The notes beneath the pieces were generated by a model, which was given only the letters and a program-made list of their open reading frames with translations, did no database searches and was not told the origin of the DNA. The position numbers and the translations under genes are program-made. Source: Chryseobacterium sp. (GTDB taxonomy: Bacteria; Bacteroidota; Bacteroidia; Flavobacteriales; Weeksellaceae). From it: a stretch of DNA of 64,000 nt. The DNA lies in contig NZ_CP044507.1 of the NCBI RefSeq assembly GCF_008831505.1, positions 744,001 through 808,000 on the forward strand, read 5' to 3'. This document shows, piece after piece, positions 1 to 6,119 of this stretch (the first letter of the stretch is position 1; each line of letters starts with the position of its first letter).

Positions 1-1
1 C

Positions 2-1204
2 AATAAAACCATGCTTTCGGTGTTTTTTATGGCACCGGCATTCTACGCATTGCTCATCGGTTTCACGTATAAAATAGGGAAGGTTGAAAACATTCCGGTG
101 ATCCTCATCAACCACGATAAAACGCCGCTTTCCGACCAGGTAACCCAAATGTTTGAGGACAACCATACCATAAAAGTCCTGAATTATATTGATGAACCGG
201 CTCCCCTGAAAGACGAGGTCATCAAAACCGAAGCGGCCGCCGTTGTAATCATTCCGGAGCGGTTTGAGGCACAGATGCTTCAGAAAAAATATCCGGAAAT
301 TACGGTTTACGTCAACACATCCAATGTCCTCACCGCGAATTTTGCTACGAAAGCGATACAGCAGATCCTGGGAACATTTTCGGCAGGTGCAGAGATCAAG
401 GCGCTGCAGAAAAAAGGCATGAATGCAGAAATTGCGAAAAGCCAGTACGAACCGTTTAAAGCCAATTACATCACGCTGTTCAACACCACGAGTAATTACC
501 TGATTTTTATGTGGCCCGCGATGATGGCGGTGGTACTGCAGCAGGTCATTTTGATGGCAATGGCAGTGACTTTTGCTGAGGAATTCAAGCGCGACAGTTT
601 TAAACGTGATTTTGCCGGTAAACACAAATATGCGGTTTTGGTGATGGCTATTAAATGCCTTCCGGTGTGGATTTTCGCCAATTTCAACATCCTGTTTTTC
701 TACCTGTGCAGTCTTTATTTTAAAATTCCGTCACCGGTGAATGTGTCCAACTTTTTCCTGCTGACCGCAATTTTCGTGGTGGCATCAACCAATTTGGGCG
801 TGCTGTTCAGTATTTTGGTTCCTGATGCGCTGAAGGCGACACAATATCTGATGGTGATTGCTTCTCCGGCGTTCATTGTAAGTGGATTTACGTGGCCAAC
901 ATCGGCGATGCCTCAGTTTGTGCAGTATTTCAATTCCATTATTCCTTTGACCCCTTATCTCGAGGCATTGAAAATCATGGTTGTGGAACGTGGTTCAGAT
1001 TATTTAACCCAAAAATATTTCATCCATCTTTTGATCCTGGCGTTAGTGTATTTTGTATTAGGCTGGGTTGCGCTTAAAATTAAAATCAATTCACTTTATA
1101 AAAAGTACCAGCTTTCAGAAGATGATGAAAGCGATGATTTTGATGAAATTACAGAATCAGAAAACAATCTCAACGAAAACGGCTCAACACCGCAAGAAAT
1201 ATAA
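2..1204 (+). CDS. ABC-2 type transporter permease (5' end outside window)
   Basis: Inner-membrane permease of an ABC-2 exporter. The frame is open to the left edge (N-K-T before the first ATG at 11), so the true start lies outside the window and the 397 visible residues lack the extreme N-terminus. A hydrophobic segment at about residues 1-20 is followed by a polar extracytoplasmic domain (about 25-160) and then five or six hydrophobic segments between about 165 and 355, the usual ABC-2 layout of one N-terminal helix, a large periplasmic domain and a C-terminal membrane bundle. The tail is acidic (DDESDDFDEI). Such permeases usually pair with an ATPase and an HlyD-like protein, which would lie upstream. 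The substrate cannot be told. A strong terminator follows. Family call is fairly firm. Confidence 0.85.
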   Translation, partial: NKTMLSVFFMAPAFYALLIGFTYKIGKVENIPVILINHDKTPLSDQVTQMFEDNHTIKVLNYIDEPAPLKDEVIKTEAAAVVIIPERFEAQMLQKKYPEITVYVNTSNVLTANFATKAIQQILGTFSAGAEIKALQKKGMNAEIAKSQYEPFKANYITLFNTTSNYLIFMWPAMMAVVLQQVILMAMAVTFAEEFKRDSFKRDFAGKHKYAVLVMAIKCLPVWIFANFNILFFYLCSLYFKIPSPVNVSNFFLLTAIFVVASTNLGVLFSILVPDALKATQYLMVIASPAFIVSGFTWPTSAMPQFVQYFNSIIPLTPYLEALKIMVVERGSDYLTQKYFIHLLILALVYFVLGWVALKIKINSLYKKYQLSEDDESDDFDEITESENNLNENGSTPQEI

Positions 1205-1233
1205 AGTTTTCATTTCTTTATAGTTTGTTTGTT

Positions 1234-1264
1234 CGTCCGGGAAGCAATTTCCCGGACGTTTTTT
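1234..1264 (+). terminator. rho-independent terminator after ABC permease
   Basis: Ten-base arms CGTCCGGGAA (1234-1243) and TTCCCGGACG (1249-1258) pair perfectly around a 5-base loop, followed by six T. It separates the permease unit from the hydrolase gene. Confidence 0.9.
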
Positions 1265-1326
1265 GATAAATGTCAAAGCCAAATTTGGAAAGAAGCCGGA
1301 ACTTTGCGTTAACAAACAACTGGACA

Positions 1327-2325
1327 ATGAAAAAGAACTTTTTACTTCTGCTGATTTTACTTTCGGGGTTTTTGTACTCGCAGGCATATTCGCCGGATAT
1401 TTTGGGAAACGGTTTTGAGCAGAAAACATTGAATTTTCCAAACGATTACGAAGGGAAGGTTACCGCAACAGTCATCCGCAAAAAATCGGAAAGTCCTACC
1501 CATAAAGCTGTGTTGTATATTCATGGGTTTAACGATTATTTTTTTCAGGCGGAAATGGCTGAAAAATTCAATGAAAAAGGGTTTGACTTTTATGCTTTGG
1601 ACTTAAGAAAATACGGGCGTTCGTATTTGCCCCATCAAACTTTTAATAATGTCAGAAACCTGGACGAATACAATGCCGAAATCGATGAAGCTTTAAAAAT
1701 TATTGCTGCAGAACATCATAACAAAATTCTGCTGGCAGGGCATTCAACCGGCGGGCTGATCACGACACGTTATTTGAAATATCACACTGAAAACCCTAAC
1801 ATTGCCGGACTTTGGGTTAACAGTCCGTTTTATGATTTCAATATGGGGTTTCTGGCACAAAAAATTGGGGTTCCCATCATCAGTAGTTTGGGAAAACATT
1901 ATCCTGACACGAAAATTGGCGGTGGATTTTCTCCTTTTTACGGCGAAAGTCTCCATAAAGATTTTAAGGGCGAATGGAATTATAATTTAAAACTGAAACC
2001 CAATGCGAATTGGAAAGTGAATTTCGGATTTATCCGCGCTATTCACCGTGCACAGAAAGACATCCGCAACGCAGAACTCAAGGTTCCGGTATTGGTGATG
2101 CATTCTGAAAAATCGGGCTATCCAAAAGTCTGGAATGAGGAAGTGACTTCCACCGATATCATCCTGAACGTGAAGGATATTCATAAAAATGCTGAAAATT
2201 TAAAGGGAAATGTGACGATAATTCCCGTTAAAGGCGGCATTCATGATTTGGTGCTTTCCAAAAAACCGGTGCGTGAAAAAGTGTATGACGAACTTTTCAC
2301 TTGGCTACAAAAGATTGATTTTTAA
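1327..2325 (+). CDS. secreted alpha/beta hydrolase (serine aminopeptidase S33-like)
   Basis: An alpha/beta-hydrolase fold enzyme of 332 residues. An upstream in-frame ATG exists at 1270, but the ATG at 1327 begins a typical signal peptide (MKKNFLLLLILLSGFLYSQA), so I chose it; the product is probably exported to the periplasm. Features seen: an oxyanion-region HGFND at about residue 65, the nucleophile elbow GHSTGG at about 138, and a late GGIHD histidine near 305. The architecture resembles monoacylglycerol lipase-like S33 hydrolases. It stands alone between two terminators, so no pathway is indicated and the substrate is unknown. Confidence 0.85.
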   Translation: MKKNFLLLLILLSGFLYSQAYSPDILGNGFEQKTLNFPNDYEGKVTATVIRKKSESPTHKAVLYIHGFNDYFFQAEMAEKFNEKGFDFYALDLRKYGRSYLPHQTFNNVRNLDEYNAEIDEALKIIAAEHHNKILLAGHSTGGLITTRYLKYHTENPNIAGLWVNSPFYDFNMGFLAQKIGVPIISSLGKHYPDTKIGGGFSPFYGESLHKDFKGEWNYNLKLKPNANWKVNFGFIRAIHRAQKDIRNAELKVPVLVMHSEKSGYPKVWNEEVTSTDIILNVKDIHKNAENLKGNVTIIPVKGGIHDLVLSKKPVREKVYDELFTWLQKIDF

Positions 2326-2353
2326 TAGTTTATTTTTAATGTTCAGTTTGTGA

Positions 2354-2390
2354 ATAATGCCTCATTTTTTGGGGCATTATCTTTATTTTT
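2354..2390 (+). terminator. rho-independent terminator after hydrolase
   Basis: Arms ATAATGCCTCA (2354-2364) and TGGGGCATTAT (2370-2380) pair with one G-T wobble around TTTTT, followed by CTTTATTTTT. It ends the hydrolase transcript just before the Crp-type gene. Confidence 0.85.
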
Positions 2391-2407
2391 GTACAAATTG
2401 AATCCTG

Positions 2408-2968
2408 ATGACTTTTCCCGAAATGCTTGCCACCTACATCACCATCGACGATGATATCCGCAGTTTTCTGAACACCCAGACCGAAAAAATATCTGTTAAA
2501 AAAGGAACCGTTATCAGCGATCAACACACTTTAAACCGGAAGGTGTATTTTGTAGAAAAAGGGCTTCTGCGCTCGTTTTATTTTGAAAAAGGAAAAGACA
2601 TCACCACTAATTTTTACCCCGAAAACAGCATCCTCGCGAATAAAGACACCATTTTTGAGAAAATTCCGGCACGGCATTCCATTGAAGCCATAGAAGACAG
2701 TGAGATTGTCTTTTTCCGGTACTCGAAAATGGAAGAACTCTGCGAAACTTCGCTCACCATAGCCAATTTCAGCCGCCGTGTTTTGGGACTTCTGATGACG
2801 AATATGGAAAGGCGCATCAATTCCTTGCAATATATGACGGCAAAGGAAAAATATATTCAGCTTTTAGAAGATAATTCTGATATACTTTTGCGTGCGCCGC
2901 TGGGGATGATAGCTTCTTATCTTGGCATTTCTCAGGAAACTTTGAGTAGGATCAGAAGTGAGGTTTAG
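2408..2968 (+). CDS. Crp/Fnr-family transcriptional regulator
   Basis: A 186-residue regulator with an N-terminal cyclic-nucleotide-binding-like beta barrel (about residues 15-115) and a C-terminal winged helix-turn-helix (recognition segment LGISQETLSRIRS at the end). Bacteroidota carry many such short Crp-like proteins. The conserved phosphate-binding arginine of true cAMP receptors is not obvious, so the ligand is unknown. No iron-sulfur cysteine cluster is visible, so it is not a canonical FNR. It lies at the left edge of the accessory island and is transcribed toward it. Family call is firm; targets cannot be inferred. Confidence 0.88.
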   Translation: MTFPEMLATYITIDDDIRSFLNTQTEKISVKKGTVISDQHTLNRKVYFVEKGLLRSFYFEKGKDITTNFYPENSILANKDTIFEKIPARHSIEAIEDSEIVFFRYSKMEELCETSLTIANFSRRVLGLLMTNMERRINSLQYMTAKEKYIQLLEDNSDILLRAPLGMIASYLGISQETLSRIRSEV

Positions 2969-3032
2969 AATTATAATTAATGATATCAGAAATAAAATTC
3001 AGAAAGGCAACGCAGGAGGACTCCGATAAAAT

Positions 3033-3057
3033 CCCGATGGCGCGGATTTGCAATCCG
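3033..3057 (-). repeat. REP-like hairpin, left copy flanking the RAYT gene
   Basis: The stem CGGATT/AATCCG encloses a 3-base loop, with the tail GCGCCATCGG when read on the minus strand. It is the inverted copy of 3673-3697 with one internal mismatch. The pair brackets the transposase gene, the normal arrangement for REP sequences and their RAYT. Confidence 0.8.
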
Positions 3058-3092
3058 TTCCCCAATTGTCATTATCTTTAAAAAAAAAACTG

Positions 3093-3645
3093 ATGTCATC
3101 AAAATACAAAGCGACCGATATCGATGCTGCTTATTTCATTACGATCACTACAGAAGGCTGGGTTGATGTTTTCACAAGGTTGTCCCAAAAGATGATCATC
3201 ATTGATTCTTTAAGGTATTGTCAAGCTGAAGAAGGACTGTCAATTTTTGCATATTGCTTAATGTCGAATCATCTACATTTATTTTGCAGAGCCGACGGAA
3301 AATATTTGCTTTCTGAAATAATGAGAGATTTTAAAAAGTTCACCTCTAAGAAAATTATTGAAACGGTTCAATCTGAACCCGAAAGCGGAAGAGCGTGGAT
3401 GTTGGAATATTTTAAAGAAGCATGCCCATCTTTCGCGTGAACAGAATTTTAAGGTTTGGCAAGATGGTTATCATGCTGAGGAAGTATTTTCAAACCGATG
3501 GATTAGAGAGAAAATACATTACATCCATCAAAATCCTGTTAAGGAAAAGATTGTTTCTGAGGCTGAGCATTATTATTTTAGCAGTGCGAGAAATTATTCA
3601 GATTTAGGCAGGCCATTAGATGTTTTTGTTGTTTTTATGGGATAG
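3093..3645 (+). pseudogene. REP-associated tyrosine transposase (RAYT, Y1/IS200-like), frameshifted
   Basis: A single-strand HUH transposase of the TnpA-REP group, thought to mobilise REP hairpins. The first frame (start ATG 3093) carries the HUH motif in SNHLHLF and runs to a stop at 3440. The rest of the domain, including VWQDGYHAEE and the YIHQNPV segment with the likely catalytic tyrosine, continues one frame over to 3645. The family normally reads ...EACAHLSREQ..., which fits loss of two bases around 3424-3427 in GCATGCCCAT. Flanking inverted REP hairpins support the assignment. Either a real inactivating indel or a sequencing error; product not expected to be functional as written. Confidence 0.85.
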
Positions 3646-3672
3646 GACTAGTACGATGTTTAGGAAAGGTCA

Positions 3673-3697
3673 CGGATTGCAAATCCGCGACATCGGA
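3673..3697 (+). repeat. REP-like hairpin, right copy flanking the RAYT gene
   Basis: The stem CGGATT/AATCCG with loop GCA is followed by CGCGACATCGGA. It is the inverted partner of 3033-3057 and nearly identical to the copy at 4271-4295. Confidence 0.8.
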
Positions 3698-3770
3698 CCG
3701 AATTAGGTTAGAGGAACACCTGCAGCAAAGGAGCCGAGGGAGCGAAGCTGAAGGTTAGTTATTAGTGTTT

Positions 3771-4235
3771 TTATTCGATTTTAAATTTGACTTGCTTTTC
3801 AGCAATTTTATGGAAAGGTTCAATAATATCCACTTTAAAGTCTTCGGTTGCATGATGGGTTTGAAAAACTTTTTCTGAATTTGCGGTTTTGATATACAAT
3901 TCATGAATTCCGGCATCTAAAATGAATTCAGGATTATTATAGTCGTATCCGCTTCGGGTTACTTTGTAGAGTGATTTCTTAATCTGTAACATTTCGTCTT
4001 CGGCAATTTTACCATAGAATTTTCCAACTTTAGAACTGTCAATTGTTTCATTAAAAGGGTTGTGTTGAATCTCCATTTCAAATGATCTGTCCTTTTTAAG
4101 TGTAAAAGTATAACTTGGTGAACCAAATCCACCAGTTTCATATCTAAGAAATTCGAAATTTTCACTTTTTTCACAGGAGAAAAGTGTGAAAAGGAAAATA
4201 GTTATAATTACGCATTTAATGCAGGTTACTTTCAT
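3771..4235 (-). CDS. hypothetical lipoprotein
   Basis: A 154-residue protein with a lipoprotein signal: a hydrophobic stretch followed by LFTLFSC, the cysteine lying near residue 21. I start it at the ATG at 4235; a longer frame to 4280 would run into a REP-like repeat and destroy the signal peptide. After the cysteine the protein is polar (EKSENFEFLRYETGGFG...) with no family I recognise. It is probably anchored in the outer or inner membrane. It begins 12 bases inside the apparent cassette boundary GTTAGCAGT (minus strand, 4250-4242), so it looks like the most distal gene of the cassette array. The AT-rich composition matches the island. Function unknown. Confidence 0.65.
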   Translation of the reverse strand: MKVTCIKCVIITIFLFTLFSCEKSENFEFLRYETGGFGSPSYTFTLKKDRSFEMEIQHNPFNETIDSSKVGKFYGKIAEDEMLQIKKSLYKVTRSGYDYNNPEFILDAGIHELYIKTANSEKVFQTHHATEDFKVDIIEPFHKIAEKQVKFKIE

Positions 4236-4244
4236 AGAATTACT

Positions 4245-4357
4245 GCTAACTTTTGAGGTATCAATGAAGGCGGGTTGCAAATCCGCGACATCGGAGAGCT
4301 TACAAAATCTTGATGAAGTACTTCAAACCCGCTAATAGAAATAGCATGTTATGTGCA
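4245..4357 (-). repeat. attC-like site D (degenerate), contains a REP-like hairpin
   Basis: The spacer between the lipoprotein and small membrane protein genes has the same kind of ends as the better sites: GCTAAC at 4245-4250 and GTTATGTGC at 4348-4356. The latter matches 7 of 9 bases with the start of its cassette (GTTAGCTGC, minus strand from 4762). The internal palindrome is poor and a REP copy (4271-4295) lies inside, so I regard it as a decayed site. Confidence 0.4.
4271..4295 (+). repeat. REP-like hairpin, third copy
   Basis: CGGGTTGCAAATCCG followed by CGACATCGGA, one mismatch from the copy at 3673-3697 and in the same orientation. It lies inside the attC-like spacer D. A partial relative (GGTTGCAAATC) occurs at 4738-4748. 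Confidence 0.7.
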
Positions 4358-4363
4358 GCCATT

Positions 4364-4696
4364 TTAATTATCCATTTTATAGTTTTTGTAAAAGTGATAT
4401 CTTTTGTCACTCCCTTTTCGATAGATTTTGTAATTCCAATCTTTAGCAGGTTTTGAAATTGAATCACCAACTTTAATTTTAACAGAATCTAAGACTGAAA
4501 TATTAATTTGAATTTTGTCTTTTAAAAAGTATTCAGTTGTTCTTTTTTGCCAATTATTACTGTCAAGAATACTTGAGTTTATTTCTGCTTCGTAAAATTT
4601 TTTTCTATTTTTTGATCCAATTACTCCAAAAATAGAAAATATTAAGATTGGACTTAAAAGAATTAAAATATTGAGCAGTATTTTTTTACTTTTCAT
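4364..4696 (-). CDS. hypothetical small membrane-anchored protein
   Basis: A 110-residue protein with one N-terminal hydrophobic segment (about residues 5-26, ILLNILILLSPILIFSIFG) and a polar basic remainder (about 27-110), consistent with a membrane anchor and an extracytoplasmic domain. I recognise no family or motif. It sits alone between two attC-like sites, as a single-gene cassette would, in the same orientation as the rest of the array. AT-rich like its neighbours. It could be expressed only as a passenger of the array; function unknown. Confidence 0.55.
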   Translation of the reverse strand: MKSKKILLNILILLSPILIFSIFGVIGSKNRKKFYEAEINSSILDSNNWQKRTTEYFLKDKIQINISVLDSVKIKVGDSISKPAKDWNYKIYRKGSDKRYHFYKNYKMDN

Positions 4697-4753
4697 CTGG
4701 ATTAAAATCTCTTCCTTCTAATGACATTGTTTAGCTTGGTTGCAAATCGGTTA

Positions 4754-4874
4754 GCAGCTAACCGAAGGTGGCGATTTAGGGATACTTCACTGTCCAAAAA
4801 GAAGAAACTTTATAATTGCATAAAGCTTTATTTAACCACTGAACCGCCAATTTTGGGTAGCTGCTGTTAGCGGG
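4754..4874 (-). repeat. attC-like site A, downstream of the FGE-like gene
   Basis: An imperfect palindrome of about 120 bp. The gene-proximal end reads CCCGCTAACAGCAGCTACCC on the minus strand; the distal end reads GGTTAGCAGCTAACC on the plus strand. The inner blocks TTCACTG and TTTAACCACTGAACCGCC are shared with site B. The base run GTTAGCGGG (4866-4874) is the exact reverse complement of the first nine bases of the cassette it closes (5979-5987). Confidence 0.65.
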
Positions 4875-4887
4875 TCGTTGTTCTTCT

Positions 4888-5580
4888 CTATTTATTTTTC
4901 GCAATTCTAAATCCAAGGTCGTCAATTTTAAATTTTAATGGATGACTTCTTCTGCGTGTCGTTGCCATTACACTCCTTTCTACGTCACAAAAACCACCAC
5001 CACGAAAAATACGGTAAGAACCATAAATTTCTGTGTCATAAAGGTCTGAACACCATTCCCACACGTTTCCCAACATATCATAAAGACCCCAAGCATTTGG
5101 CTTCATTAGTCCAACCTTATGAGTTTTGTTCTCCGAGTTATCTTTATACCAAGCAATCATTTCCAATTCTCCATACCTTATTTCTGTTGTCCCAGCTTTA
5201 CAAGCATATTCCCATTCTGCTTCAGTTGGCAAACGAAAACCATTCGCTGATTTTTCAAAGGTTATTTCTTCGTTTTCTTCTTGGACTAAATAGCAGGGTG
5301 TTAAGTCATTTTGAACCGAAAGTTCATTACAAAAATTTACTGCGTCTTTAAATGTCACCGTTTCGACAGGAAGTAAATCTCCTTTAAAAGTACTTGGGTT
5401 TTCATTGGTTATTTCAAAATATAAGTCTTGCGTTACCGGAAACTTGCAAAGCAAAAAGGATTCAATTTCTACAGTCCATTTCTCTTTTGTTCTGTCATCA
5501 CGTAATTCAATTTTTCCGTTCGGTATTTCAACCATTTGGTCTTTAATAGTTGGAGTCATCTTTATACTATTAGAATTCAT
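4888..5580 (-). CDS. formylglycine-generating-enzyme (SUMF1/FGE-sulfatase) family protein
   Basis: A 230-residue protein of the FGE-sulfatase fold. Family signatures seen: FLLCKFPVTQDLYFEIT near residue 43, RLPTEAEWEYACKAG near 115, NAWGLYDMLGNVWEWCSD near 160, and FRGGGFCD near 195. True FGEs oxidise a cysteine in sulfatases to formylglycine; many bacterial relatives instead act on small molecules, are structural or carry out defence and sensing roles. No sulfatase gene lies nearby, so substrate and activity are open. Its ATG overlaps the stop of the DUF4180 gene (TAATG at 5580), so the two are translationally coupled and share a cassette. Confidence 0.85.
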   Translation of the reverse strand: MNSNSIKMTPTIKDQMVEIPNGKIELRDDRTKEKWTVEIESFLLCKFPVTQDLYFEITNENPSTFKGDLLPVETVTFKDAVNFCNELSVQNDLTPCYLVQEENEEITFEKSANGFRLPTEAEWEYACKAGTTEIRYGELEMIAWYKDNSENKTHKVGLMKPNAWGLYDMLGNVWEWCSDLYDTEIYGSYRIFRGGGFCDVERSVMATTRRRSHPLKFKIDDLGFRIAKNK

Positions 5581-5939
5581 TAGGAAGAAAGTATTTTTAA
5601 TGCTTCAGTCGTTGAATTAACAAAGTTGATATGTTTGCCTTTATTGCTTTCATAAATGAAGTCAGTTAAACTTTTGCTTGTGTAATTAGAGAAATCGCCG
5701 ATTATAGCCAAGCGAACTCGATAGGTTGAAAACTTTTGAAGAATTTCTCCTGCCATTCCGTTTTTTAGTTCAAAAAAGTCTGGAGTAATATTTTTTTCAT
5801 TCATTACAACTCTGTCAAAGCCTTGATAGTATATATTTCCTAATAGGTCTAATCCGTCATCGGTTGTACTAATTATAGTTTCGTCCGAAATTACTTCGGC
5901 AATCTTTGTTTCGTTTATATTGTGAGTTTCTACCCTCAT
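5580..5939 (-). CDS. DUF4180 domain protein
   Basis: A 119-residue protein matching the DUF4180 pattern: short N-terminal strand, then TTDDGLDLLGNIYYQGFDRVV, a segment ending FFELKNGMAGEILQKFSTYRVRLAIIGDF, and a C-terminal half ending FVNSTTEALKIL (positions about 27, 55-85 and 108-118). The fold resembles STAS-like or other small alpha/beta domains and has no established function. It is the first gene of a two-gene cassette with the FGE-like gene. Its start lies 40 bases from the cassette boundary at 5979-5987. Family call is from remembered sequence features. Confidence 0.75.
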   Translation of the reverse strand: MRVETHNINETKIAEVISDETIISTTDDGLDLLGNIYYQGFDRVVMNEKNITPDFFELKNGMAGEILQKFSTYRVRLAIIGDFSNYTSKSLTDFIYESNKGKHINFVNSTTEALKILSS

Positions 5940-5978
5940 TTTTTGATTTTTTTCTTGGTGGTGTCGTTCTTTACAATG

Positions 5979-6114
5979 CCCGCTAACGGTTTGCAGCTAC
6001 CCGAAGATGTCGATTTTGAAGCTTTCACTGTTAACCATGCAGAAACTTTGATAGTAGCACAAAGCTTGATTTAACCACTGACCCGCCACTTTTGGGTAGG
6101 TGCTGTTAGCAGAT
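5979..6114 (-). repeat. attC-like site B, downstream of the 801-aa gene
   Basis: About 130 bp. The plus-strand left end GCTAACGGTTTGCAGCTACCC and the minus-strand right end GCTAACAGCACCTACCC are imperfect inverted repeats with a matching AAG-TG-CG continuation. GTTAGCAGAT (6105-6114) is the exact reverse complement of the first ten bases of its own cassette (8575-8584). It shares the blocks TTCACTGTTAACCA and TTTAACCACTGA with site A. Confidence 0.7.
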
Positions 6115-6119
6115 GTTTT

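Noticed and set aside
1284-1306. Possible promoter (TTTG ... GAACTTTG) before the secreted hydrolase
   Set aside because: The spacing of 11 bases and the missing TA of the -7 box do not fit the Bacteroidota consensus.
2347-2391. TATTTTTG box at 2384-2391 as promoter of the Crp-type gene
   Set aside because: It coincides with the T run of the hydrolase terminator and has no TTG at proper distance.
3701-3770. Possible fifth attC-like site downstream of the lipoprotein gene
   Set aside because: Only GTTAG (3754-3758) agrees with the cassette start GTTAGCAGT and no palindrome is seen; the array end is decayed or lost.
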